64,000 nt of DNA, from positions 1 through 64,000 of the forward strand of contig CAMFDG010000006.1 of NCBI GenBank assembly GCA_945949045.1, given 5' to 3'. The notes under the pieces are model-generated. The model saw nothing but the letters and a program-made list of their open reading frames with translations, did not search any database and was not told the origin of the DNA. Numbering within the stretch: the first letter of the stretch is position 1; each line of letters starts with the position of its first letter. The translations under genes were made by a program, and so were the position numbers. The DNA comes from an uncultured Lachnospiraceae bacterium (GTDB lineage: Bacteria; Bacillota; Clostridia; Lachnospirales; Lachnospiraceae). Shown one piece after another: positions 47,456 through 55,680 of this stretch.

Positions 47456-48220
47456 ATGAAGGCTGTTGATAAAGAAAAACTGTGGGATGAATACCGAAAA
47501 AAACCGACCCAGGAGCTGAGAGAGCGGTTGATTATTGAATACTCCCAGCTTGTCCGGCTGGTAGCCGGCAGACTCAGTATGTATCTGGGCAATAATGTAG
47601 AATACGAGGATCTGGTCAGCTATGGTATTTTTGGACTGATTGATGCCATTGATAAGTTCGACCTGACAAAGAACGTGAAATTCGAAACCTATGCCAGCCT
47701 TCGGATCCGTGGGGCAATTCTGGACCAGATCCGCAAGATGGACTGGATTCCAAGGACGGTGCGCAAGCGCCAGCGTCAGTTGGATGAGGCGGTCAAAGCG
47801 GTGGAGATGAGAACCGGCAAAACGGCTACTGATGAGGAGCTTGCGGAAGAGCTTGGGCTGTCCGGGGAGGAATTGTGCGACTGGCAGTCCCAGCTCAAGG
47901 TGACGAATGTGGTTTCCCTGAATGAGTTCGAGGAAAACGGACCGGAGCCTTCCTTTGAGCCGGGGAGCAACGAACGGTTCAGAGGACCGGAGGACGTGGT
48001 GGAGGCGGCAGAGCTTAAGACCATGCTTGCCGAATCCCTGGAGCTTCTCACGGAAAAGGAGAGGCGGGTTATTGAGCTTTACTATTATGAGGATATGACG
48101 CTGAAGGAAATCAGCAAGATTCTCTCCGTGTCAGAATCAAGGGTGTCACAGCTTCATACCAAGGCCCTTTTAAAAATGCGGAAAAAGATGGGACCGTATA
48201 TGAATATTTTAACAGATTAG
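47456..48220 (+). CDS. sigD: RNA polymerase sigma factor for flagellar genes (SigD/FliA/WhiG)
   Basis: 254 aa; RLIIEYSQLVRLVAGRLSMYLGNNVEYEDLVSYGIFGLIDAIDKFD, RIRGAILDQIRKMDWIPRTVRKRQRQL. Confidence 0.95.
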   Translation: MKAVDKEKLWDEYRKKPTQELRERLIIEYSQLVRLVAGRLSMYLGNNVEYEDLVSYGIFGLIDAIDKFDLTKNVKFETYASLRIRGAILDQIRKMDWIPRTVRKRQRQLDEAVKAVEMRTGKTATDEELAEELGLSGEELCDWQSQLKVTNVVSLNEFEENGPEPSFEPGSNERFRGPEDVVEAAELKTMLAESLELLTEKERRVIELYYYEDMTLKEISKILSVSESRVSQLHTKALLKMRKKMGPYMNILTD

Positions 48221-48229
48221 GAGTAGCCT

Positions 48230-48544
48230 ATGGCAATCGGACCGATTGATTATGCAATGATACAGCGAACCGGAGATGTGGAAAATATCCGGCGCATGGA
48301 GGATGCCAGACCTCTTGCAGACCAGCAGAATATCCAGAAACAGGTGGATCAGAGAGAGGATACTTTAAGGCATCAGGTGACGGATTCGAAAGGCAGTGAC
48401 CGGGCACATAACGATGCAGATGCGAAGGATGAGGGGAAGGGAAGCTACAGTTCTCAGGGGAATGTGAGAAAGAAAGAAAAAAAGAAGCCGGATGCCGGAC
48501 GGATCGTCCGTAAGGAGAGCAGAGGCTTTGATATTAAAATTTGA
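48230..48544 (+). CDS. Hypothetical protein between sigD and swrB-like gene
   Basis: 104 aa; starts 9 nt after sigD stop; SD aggag; strongly charged. Confidence 0.6.
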   Translation: MAIGPIDYAMIQRTGDVENIRRMEDARPLADQQNIQKQVDQREDTLRHQVTDSKGSDRAHNDADAKDEGKGSYSSQGNVRKKEKKKPDAGRIVRKESRGFDIKI

Positions 48545-48553
48545 GGTTAGGAT

Positions 48554-49234
48554 ATGACTGGTATAGAAATCACACTGATTCTTGTGGGAATCGTCCTTAT
48601 CTTCGGCAGTTTTTTTATTCAGGAGAAGCTGTCTAATAAGGAGATGGAACAGATTGCCGGACTCAGTGAAATACAATTGAACATGATCGTGGACAGGCTG
48701 CTGTCAGATGCAGATACAAAAATTGAGGATTCCATTGACGAACTTGCAGACGATACCCTTGAAATTGCAAAGAGGGCTTTGGAAAAGGAATCCAACGAGA
48801 AGATTATGGCGGTGAGTGAGTATTCAAACACGGTTATTGAAGCTATGAATAAGACCCACAACGAGATCCTTTTCCTCTATAATATGCTGGAGGACAAGCA
48901 CAAAGAACTGACAGAGCTGGCTGCCAGCCTTCAACAGTTCTCGGATACTATGAAAACGACGGAACATGATGTGCTCCAGAATCTGGTGGATGCGGCAAGG
49001 GATATCGAGCAGAAGACAGACCCCCAGGGGAGGGAAGAACAGCAGGAGAAGCCTTTGGATGATGAGGAACTGTCAGCGGATGAGGATGAGGCCGGCAATC
49101 ACAATGACCGCATCTTAGAGCTCTGCAGGCAGGGTATGACAGATGTTGATATTGCAAGGCAGCTGGGGCTGGGACTTGGCGAGGTGCGGCTGGTAATCGG
49201 ATTATATAAAGGGGAACAGACAGGTGAAGCTTAA
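48554..49234 (+). CDS. SwrB-like membrane-anchored coiled-coil protein (DUF6115-like C-terminus)
   Basis: 226 aa; N-terminal TM, central coiled coil, C-terminal ILELCRQGMTDVDIARQLGLGLGEVRLVIGLYKG; same position as swrB after sigD in B. subtilis. Confidence 0.65.
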   Translation: MTGIEITLILVGIVLIFGSFFIQEKLSNKEMEQIAGLSEIQLNMIVDRLLSDADTKIEDSIDELADDTLEIAKRALEKESNEKIMAVSEYSNTVIEAMNKTHNEILFLYNMLEDKHKELTELAASLQQFSDTMKTTEHDVLQNLVDAARDIEQKTDPQGREEQQEKPLDDEELSADEDEAGNHNDRILELCRQGMTDVDIARQLGLGLGEVRLVIGLYKGEQTGEA

Positions 49235-49796
49235 ATATTATCTCAGAGGATGCGGTGTGGGCATTCTTGTGACGGTGATTATTCTTATGATCGCGCTGAA
49301 GGCAAAGGGCGGAGTCATGACAGATCAAAGGGTTATGGAGCGGGCATCGGAGCTTGGCATGGTTATGCAGCAGGACACGAAAGAGCAATCGGATACGCAG
49401 AAAGCTTCAGAAACGCAGAAAGCTTCAGAAACGCAGGAGGCTTCGGATACGCAGGAGGCTTCGGATACGCAGAAAGCTTCAGAAACGCAGGAGGATTCAG
49501 AACAGAAGCAAACAGATAATTCCGGGAAATCCACACAGGCAGAGGAACACAAACAGCTGCAGGAAGAAAAACAGGAAGCTTCGGAGGACGGGATTGCGAT
49601 CAACGTGAAGAACGGAGAGGTCTGCAGAGATGTTGCCGCAAAGCTTTTTGACAAGGGTCTGGTGGAGGATGCGGAAGAGTTCCGAATTTATATGGGGGAT
49701 CATGGATACGCGAAAAAACTTCGTGTGGGAAGCTTTTTCATCAAAAAGGGAATGTCCTACGAAGAGATTGCAAAAATTTTGACGGAAAAATCATAA
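49224..49796 (+). CDS. Membrane protein with MltG/YceG N-terminal LysM-like subdomain, no transglycosylase domain
   Basis: 190 aa; N-terminal TM, hexapeptide repeat, then [63 protein letters not shown]. Confidence 0.65.
   Translation: MKLKYYLRGCGVGILVTVIILMIALKAKGGVMTDQRVMERASELGMVMQQDTKEQSDTQKASETQKASETQEASDTQEASDTQKASETQEDSEQKQTDNSGKSTQAEEHKQLQEEKQEASEDGIAINVKNGEVCRDVAAKLFDKGLVEDAEEFRIYMGDHGYAKKLRVGSFFIKKGMSYEEIAKILTEKS
49383..49508 (+). repeat. 18-bp tandem repeat, about 7 units, in frame
   Basis: Units aaagcttcagaaacgcag and gaggcttcggatacgcag, flanked by degenerate end units; encodes ([12 protein letters not shown])n. Confidence 0.92.
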
Positions 49797-49803
49797 AATA
49801 TTC

Positions 49804-49832
49804 TTGCAAGGAAGCCTTTGGTATGATATAAT
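49804..49832 (+). promoter_or_regulatory. SigA-like promoter for rpsB-tsf, -10 inside upstream terminator loop
   Basis: TTGCAA (49804-49809), 17-nt spacer, TATAAT (49827-49832). Confidence 0.65.
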
Positions 49833-49850
49833 TCCAAAGGCTTTTAGTTT
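49812..49850 (+). terminator. Intrinsic terminator after the fla/che cluster tail
   Basis: aagcctttgg (49812-49821) / ccaaaggctt (49834-49843), 10-bp perfect stem, then ttagttt. Confidence 0.75.
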
Positions 49851-49859
49851 AATTAATCA

Positions 49860-49923
49860 CATGTACGGAGGTGGCCGGTGCCGGATATACGCTTCCCGGT
49901 GGCTTACTAATCGGAAGTACATG
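49860..49923 (+). promoter_or_regulatory. Candidate structured 5' leader of rpsB
   Basis: catgtac (49860-49866) / gtacatg (49917-49923) closing stem enclosing a G/C-rich region that can form a gccgg/ccggt hairpin, upstream of the rpsB SD. Confidence 0.4.
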
Positions 49924-49953
49924 GAAGAAAACAACCAAATGGAGGTAAGAAAA

Positions 49954-50694
49954 ATGAGCGTAATTTCAATGAAGCAGTTGCTGGAGGCAGGTGTTCATTT
50001 TGGACACCAGACAAGAAGATGGAACCCTAAGATGGCTCCGTACATCTACACAGAGCGTAACGGAATCTACATCATCGACTTACAGAAGTCGGTAGGCAAG
50101 GTGGATGAGGCTTATGATGCAGTTTCTGATATTGCTGCACAGGGCGGCACCATTCTTTTCGTAGGAACCAAGAAGCAGGCACAGGATGCCATCAAGACTG
50201 AGGCAGAGCGCTGCGGAATGTTCTATGTAAACGAGAGATGGTTAGGCGGTATGCTGACCAACTTCAAGACCATCCAGAGCCGTATCAAGAGATTAAAAGA
50301 TATCGAGCGCATGGAGGAGGATGGCACATTTGACGTACTTCCCAAGAAAGAAGTTATCGCGCTGAAAAAAGAGTTAGAGAAGCTTCAGAAGAACCTTGGT
50401 GGTATCAAGGAGATGAAGAAGATTCCGGATGCAATCTTTATCGTAGATCCCAAGAAGGAGCGTATCTGTGTACAGGAGGCTCATACATTAGGTATTCCTC
50501 TCATCGGTATCGCTGATACGAACTGCGATCCTGAGGAGTTAGATTATGTGATCCCCGGTAACGACGATGCAATTCGTGCCGTTAAGCTCATTGTTTCTAA
50601 GATGGCAGATGCTGTCATAGAGGCAAATCAGGGCGCAGCAGAGGATGCTGTTTACGAAGGCGAGGATGTCGCTGAGGAAGCAGTAGAGGCATAA
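49954..50694 (+). CDS. rpsB: 30S ribosomal protein S2 (start 49954; ORF track opens at 49804)
   Basis: [48 protein letters not shown] ggagg. Confidence 0.96.
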   Translation: MSVISMKQLLEAGVHFGHQTRRWNPKMAPYIYTERNGIYIIDLQKSVGKVDEAYDAVSDIAAQGGTILFVGTKKQAQDAIKTEAERCGMFYVNERWLGGMLTNFKTIQSRIKRLKDIERMEEDGTFDVLPKKEVIALKKELEKLQKNLGGIKEMKKIPDAIFIVDPKKERICVQEAHTLGIPLIGIADTNCDPEELDYVIPGNDDAIRAVKLIVSKMADAVIEANQGAAEDAVYEGEDVAEEAVEA

Positions 50695-50731
50695 TTTCAT
50701 TTATCGACGATAGATTTGGAGGAAAAAATCG

Positions 50732-51670
50732 ATGGCTATTACAGCAGCAATGGTAAAAGAACTGCGTGAGATGACCGGCGCAGGTATGATGGATTGTAAG
50801 AAAGCATTAAATGAGACCAATGGAAATATGGACGAGGCTGTTGAGTTCTTAAGAAAGAACGGACAGGCTAAGGCTGAGAAGAAGGCAAACCGTATTGCTG
50901 CAGAGGGTCTTTGCTCTGTTCTGGTATCTGAGGATGGAAAGACTGCTGCTGTTGTAGAAGTAAACTCTGAGACTGACTTTGTTGCAAAGAATGATAAGTT
51001 TAAAACCTTCGTTAACGCTGTTGCAAAGCAGGCATTAGCTACAGGCGCTGCTGATATCGATGCATTCATGGCTGAGCCGTGGAATGAGGACAACTCTAAG
51101 ACGGTCAACGATGCTCTGGTTGAGCAGGTTGCAGTAATCGGAGAGAACCTGAAGATCCGTCGGTTCGAGAAGGTTTCTGCAGAGAACGGGTGCGTGGTAT
51201 CTTATGTACACGGTGGTGGTAGAATCGGTGTTATTGTTGAGGCTGAGACTGACACGGTCAATGATGCTGTGAAGGAAGCACTGACCAATATCGCAATGCA
51301 GATTGCAGCCCTGAATCCGAAGTATGTGACCGAGGCTGAAATCAGTGATGAGTACAAGCAGCATGAGGAGGAAATTCTTCGTGCTCAGATCGCAAATGAT
51401 CCGAAGGAATCCCAGAAACCGGCTAAGGTGATCGATGGCATGATCAAGGGACGTCTGAACAAGGAATTCAAGGAGATCTGTCTGGTAGATCAGGTATACG
51501 TAAAGGCTGAGGATGGAAAGCAGAGTGTTGCTAAGTATCTTGAGCAGGTATCCAAGGAAGTTGGAACCAAGGTTTCCGTGAAGAGATTTGTTCGTTTTGA
51601 GACCGGTGAGGGCCTTGAGAAGAAGAACGAGGATTTTGCAGCAGAAGTTGCCGCACAGATGAACGCATAA
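50732..51670 (+). CDS. tsf: Translation elongation factor Ts
   Basis: 312 aa; MAITAAMVKELREMTGAGMMDCKKALNETNGNMDEAVEFLRKNG, VNSETDFVAKND. Confidence 0.97.
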   Translation: MAITAAMVKELREMTGAGMMDCKKALNETNGNMDEAVEFLRKNGQAKAEKKANRIAAEGLCSVLVSEDGKTAAVVEVNSETDFVAKNDKFKTFVNAVAKQALATGAADIDAFMAEPWNEDNSKTVNDALVEQVAVIGENLKIRRFEKVSAENGCVVSYVHGGGRIGVIVEAETDTVNDAVKEALTNIAMQIAALNPKYVTEAEISDEYKQHEEEILRAQIANDPKESQKPAKVIDGMIKGRLNKEFKEICLVDQVYVKAEDGKQSVAKYLEQVSKEVGTKVSVKRFVRFETGEGLEKKNEDFAAEVAAQMNA

Positions 51671-51700
51671 TCGGATTGTGCGAAGATAAAGAATTGATAT

Positions 51701-51738
51701 CCCCTGCAGTGCAGCTTTTGTATTGCAGGGGCTTTTGC
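51701..51738 (+). terminator. Intrinsic terminator after tsf
   Basis: cccctgcagt (51701-51710) / attgcagggg (51722-51731), then cttttgctttt. Confidence 0.85.
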
Positions 51739-51770
51739 TTTTACTTTTTCTTTTTGATTTCGTAAATACC

Positions 51771-51798
51771 TTTACAAGAATCAAAAATATGTTAAAAT
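51771..51798 (+). promoter_or_regulatory. SigA-like promoter for the NodB-like/bactofilin/pyrH/frr unit
   Basis: TTTACA (51771-51776), 16-nt spacer, TAAAAT (51793-51798). Confidence 0.5.
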
Positions 51799-51829
51799 AG
51801 ATAGAGATATATCCTGACGGAGGAATAGT

Positions 51830-52777
51830 ATGGATACAAATGAAGATCAGGAGCTTTGGCAGCAGCGCCGGAGACGCAACCGGATCAACCGCATGAAAAC
51901 AGGAATCATTCTTTCGATTATTATCTGGATGATCATATCAATGGCTGCTATTGTGATCCTGTCCGTTCAGGTCGTATATCTTCGTCACGAAGTGGACAGA
52001 CTTTCCGGGCAGTCCCATGTTGCGGACACGAAGGTGCTTCAGACAGAAACAGTGCAGCCTCCTGCCACGGAGGTACAGCAGGCATCAGAGATCACAGGAT
52101 CCGGAATCAATTCAGCGGATAATCTGGCCGGCAGTTCGGATAAGCATAAGGTATATCTTACCTTTGATGGGAGCCCTAATGCCAATACAGGCAAAATCCT
52201 GGATGTCTTGAAGAAATATGGTGTGAAGGCTTCTTTTTTTGTCTCCGGTGATTCCTCGAAGGAGATGAAGCCGGTGTACAGGCGGATCGTTCAGGAGGGG
52301 CACACGCTGGGAATGCACTCCTATTCCAATCGGTACAGTGAGGTGTATGCCTCAGAGGAGGCTTTTGAGGAGGATTTTGTTAAGCTTTCGGACTATCTGG
52401 AGCAGGTGACCGGAGAACAAAGCCGGTTTTATCGTTTTCCGGGAGGAAGCTGCAATCGGACAAGCAATGTGCCGATGGAGGATTTTGTTCGTGTACTGAA
52501 TGAGCGGGACATTACCTATTTTGACTGGAATGTTTCGGCGGGGGATACGGGAAGCCGCTATACGGCTGAAGAAGTCATAGATAATGTGACGTCCGGCGTA
52601 TCCCGTTATAAAACTTCTGTCGTGCTCCTGCATGACGGAGAGGATAAGTCAACAACGGTGGAGGCTCTTGGACCGCTTATTGAGTCGCTTCAGAGAATGG
52701 GGGCCGAAATTCTGCCGATTGATGAGCATACAAAGGTGATTCAATATATCAATGCTGATAGTGTTGAAGAAAAATAA
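51830..52777 (+). CDS. NodB-homology polysaccharide deacetylase-like protein with degenerate metal-binding motifs
   Basis: 315 aa; TM, VYLTFDGSPNANTGKILDVLKKYGVKASFFVSGD, MHSYSNRYS, RFPGGSCN, DWNVSAGD, VVLLHD. Confidence 0.88.
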   Translation: MDTNEDQELWQQRRRRNRINRMKTGIILSIIIWMIISMAAIVILSVQVVYLRHEVDRLSGQSHVADTKVLQTETVQPPATEVQQASEITGSGINSADNLAGSSDKHKVYLTFDGSPNANTGKILDVLKKYGVKASFFVSGDSSKEMKPVYRRIVQEGHTLGMHSYSNRYSEVYASEEAFEEDFVKLSDYLEQVTGEQSRFYRFPGGSCNRTSNVPMEDFVRVLNERDITYFDWNVSAGDTGSRYTAEEVIDNVTSGVSRYKTSVVLLHDGEDKSTTVEALGPLIESLQRMGAEILPIDEHTKVIQYINADSVEEK

Positions 52778-52792
52778 CATGGAGGAAGCACG

Positions 52793-53593
52793 ATGGGTTT
52801 ATTTAAGGATTTTAAAGAGGATTTTTCCCAGGCAGCAAAGGAAATGATGCCGGGAACGGATGCACCAAAGAGCAAGAGAGCGGACAAGCCGGAGAAGATG
52901 GCAGAAAATCCGGCTGTTAACTCTTTGGGAAATAACGTTGACATGAAGTCTGAGCTGTCTAAGCTGGATGGGCTTTTGGATCAGGTGAAGCATGAGGATG
53001 CACCGGCACAAAAGACGCTTGAAGCAGAGCTTCCGCCTATGAGCCGCGCGGCAGAAAAGCCGCAGAGTGCACCGGCACCAATGATGAATGAGGAGAAAAA
53101 AACAATGGATACAACGATGAATACGATTCACTCAGGAGCTGTTGCAGATGAGACATCTGTGATTACAGCCGGAACGGTTTTGACCGGAGATCTGGCTTCC
53201 GATGGTTCCTTCAACATCCAGGGTACGATCAATGGTAATGTAACCTGTAACGGAAAACTTGTGGTTACAGGCAACATCAATGGTAACAGCGCTGCGTCAG
53301 AGTTTTTTGCAGATGTGGCTAAGATCGAGGGAGAAATTGTCAGCTCCGGTACCGTGAAGATCGGTGCAGGCTCTGTGATCATCGGAAATATTTCTGCGGC
53401 ATCTGCTGTTATTGCCGGTGCTATCAAGGGAGATATTGATGTGCAGGGACCGGTGGTTGTAGATACTTCCGCAGTGATCATGGGCAATATCAAGTCCCGT
53501 TCCGTACAGATCAACAATGGTGCTGTGATTGAGGGATTCTGCTCCCAGTGCTATGCTGAGGTGGATGTCCAGGGACTTTTTGATGGCAAATAG
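52793..53593 (+). CDS. Bactofilin family polymer-forming protein
   Basis: 266 aa; VITAGTVLTGDLASDGSFNIQGTINGNVTCNGKLVVTGNINGN... beta-helical DUF583/bactofilin repeat. Confidence 0.9.
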   Translation: MGLFKDFKEDFSQAAKEMMPGTDAPKSKRADKPEKMAENPAVNSLGNNVDMKSELSKLDGLLDQVKHEDAPAQKTLEAELPPMSRAAEKPQSAPAPMMNEEKKTMDTTMNTIHSGAVADETSVITAGTVLTGDLASDGSFNIQGTINGNVTCNGKLVVTGNINGNSAASEFFADVAKIEGEIVSSGTVKIGAGSVIIGNISAASAVIAGAIKGDIDVQGPVVVDTSAVIMGNIKSRSVQINNGAVIEGFCSQCYAEVDVQGLFDGK

Positions 53594-53614
53594 AATAACA
53601 GGAGAGGGATTAGC

Positions 53615-54310
53615 ATGAAGCGAATTTTATTGAAGCTCAGCGGGGAGGCTCTTGCCGGTGACAAGCATACCGGTTTTGACGAGCCGACAGTTACGGTGGT
53701 TGCCAATCAGGTCAAGAAACTGGTGGATTCCGGTGTGCAGGTGGGAATCGTCATCGGTGGCGGGAATTTCTGGCGTGGACGCACCAGTGAGACCATAGAC
53801 CGCACAAAGGCCGATCAGATCGGCATGCTGGCCACGGTTATGAACTGTATTTACGTTTCCGAGATTTTCCGTTCCGTAGGTATGATGACTGCGGTGCTGA
53901 CACCCTTTGAGTGTGGTTCCATGACCAAGCTTTTTTCAAAGGATCGTGCAAATAAATATTTTGCGCATAATATGGTGGTATTCTTTGCCGGTGGTACAGG
54001 ACACCCGTATTTTTCAACGGATACGGCTACGGTGCTTCGTGCCATCGAGATCGAGGCAGAGGGCATTTATCTGGCTAAGGCTGTGGACGGGGTATACGAC
54101 TGCGATCCGAAGACCCATCCCGAGGCAAAGAAATATGATGAGGTTTCCATTCAGGAGGTCATTGATCAGAAGCTTGCTGTGGTGGATCTGACAGCTTCTG
54201 TCATGTGTATGGAAAACAAAATCCCGATGTATGTATTTGGGCTGAATGAAACAGACAGTATCGTGAATGCGGTGAATGGCAGGTTCCACGGCACGAAGGT
54301 CACTGTTTAG
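53615..54310 (+). CDS. pyrH: UMP kinase
   Basis: 231 aa; RILLKLSGEALAG, IVIGGGNFWRG, ADQIGMLATVMNC. Confidence 0.96.
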   Translation: MKRILLKLSGEALAGDKHTGFDEPTVTVVANQVKKLVDSGVQVGIVIGGGNFWRGRTSETIDRTKADQIGMLATVMNCIYVSEIFRSVGMMTAVLTPFECGSMTKLFSKDRANKYFAHNMVVFFAGGTGHPYFSTDTATVLRAIEIEAEGIYLAKAVDGVYDCDPKTHPEAKKYDEVSIQEVIDQKLAVVDLTASVMCMENKIPMYVFGLNETDSIVNAVNGRFHGTKVTV

Positions 54311-54338
54311 GATGTGTCAAAATCAGGAGGAGAAAAAG

Positions 54339-54893
54339 ATGGATGAGAGATTAGGAGTTTTTGAAGATAAGATGGCGAAATCCCTCGCCAATCTGCAGGA
54401 AGAATACGCAGGCATCCGCGCAGGACGTGCCAATCCCCATGTATTGGACAAGCTTCGTGTAGACTATTACGGCACACCGTCTCCGATTCAGAGTGTTGCC
54501 AATGTCAGTGTTCCGGAGCCGCGTATGATTCAGATTCAGCCATGGGAAGCATCCATGGTGAAGGAAATTGAGAAGGCAATTCTTAGTTCGGATCTTGGAA
54601 TTAACCCAACCAATGATGGAAAAACGATCCGTCTGGTATTTCCGGAGCTTACGGAGGAACGGCGTAAGGAACTGGCAAAGGACATTAAGAAAAAGGGCGA
54701 AGGCGCGAAGGTGGCTGTACGCAACATTCGAAGAGATGCGATGGATCACTTTAAGAAGATCGGAAAGGCAGAGGATATTTCCGAGGATGAGATCAAGGAT
54801 CTGGAGGATGGAATTCAGAAGCTGACGGATTCCTACGTAGCGAAGATTGACAAGGCAGTGGATGCCAAGTCAGAGGAGATTCTTACTGTATAA
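54339..54893 (+). CDS. frr: Ribosome recycling factor (start 54339; ORF track opens at 54276)
   Basis: MDERLGVFEDKMAKSLANLQEEYAGIRAGRANPHVLDKLRVDYYGTPSPI. Confidence 0.96.
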   Translation: MDERLGVFEDKMAKSLANLQEEYAGIRAGRANPHVLDKLRVDYYGTPSPIQSVANVSVPEPRMIQIQPWEASMVKEIEKAILSSDLGINPTNDGKTIRLVFPELTEERRKELAKDIKKKGEGAKVAVRNIRRDAMDHFKKIGKAEDISEDEIKDLEDGIQKLTDSYVAKIDKAVDAKSEEILTV

Positions 54894-54900
54894 TGTTTGC

Positions 54901-54934
54901 AAGGGACATTGCCGCTGGCAGATGTCCCTTTTTT
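54901..54934 (+). terminator. Intrinsic terminator/attenuator between frr and uppS
   Basis: aagggacat (54901-54909) / atgtccctt (54922-54930), T6. Confidence 0.8.
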
Positions 54935-54961
54935 GGCAGGATAAAAGGTTTGAGGTGTACT

Positions 54962-55669
54962 ATGAATATTCCGAAGCATGTTGCAATTATTCTGGACGGT
55001 AACGGAAGATGGGCTAAGAGCAAGGGGATGCCACGCAATTACGGGCATACCATTGGTGCAAAAAATGTGGAGACGGTATGTCAGGCAGCGGATGAGCTTG
55101 GGATCAAGTATCTGACGCTCTACGCGTTTTCCACGGAGAACTGGAACCGTCCGGAGAGCGAAGTGGAAGCACTGATGAAGCTTTTGGAGAGCTATCTGAA
55201 AAACTGTGTCAGGACCGCAGATAAAAATAATATGAGGGTCCGGGTCATCGGAGAGCTCCATCGTCTTTCGGAAAAATTCCAGACCAGGATCAGCGAGCTG
55301 GAGAAGGCCTCTGCTTCCAATACAGGTCTGAATCTGACGATTGCAATCAATTATGGCAGCCGGGATGAAATGCTTCGTGCCATGCGTCATATGATCGGGG
55401 ATGTGAAGGCGGGGCGTCTTTCGGAAAATGCTATTGATGAGCAGGTTTTTTCCTCCTATCTCGATACGAGGGATCTGCCGGATCCGGATCTTCTGATCCG
55501 AACCAGTGGGGAACAGCGGCTTTCCAATTATCTGCTGTGGCAGCTTGCCTATACGGAATTTTATTTTACAGATGTGCCCTGGCCGGATTTTCACAAAAAG
55601 GAATTGGAAGAGGCCATCAGAGCGTATAATAATCGTGACCGCAGGTTTGGCGGCCTCACGGAGGAATAA
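54962..55669 (+). CDS. uppS: Undecaprenyl diphosphate synthase (start 54962; ORF track opens at 54893)
   Basis: MNIPKHVAIILDGNGRWAKSKGMPRNYGH; PDPDLLIRTSGEQRLSNYLLWQLAYTEFYFTDVPWPDF. Confidence 0.95.
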   Translation: MNIPKHVAIILDGNGRWAKSKGMPRNYGHTIGAKNVETVCQAADELGIKYLTLYAFSTENWNRPESEVEALMKLLESYLKNCVRTADKNNMRVRVIGELHRLSEKFQTRISELEKASASNTGLNLTIAINYGSRDEMLRAMRHMIGDVKAGRLSENAIDEQVFSSYLDTRDLPDPDLLIRTSGEQRLSNYLLWQLAYTEFYFTDVPWPDFHKKELEEAIRAYNNRDRRFGGLTEE

Positions 55670-55680
55670 GGAGCAGAAAT

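Noticed and set aside
49383-49508. Possible CRISPR-like array
   Set aside because: 18-bp units are contiguous with no spacers and are in frame within a coding gene
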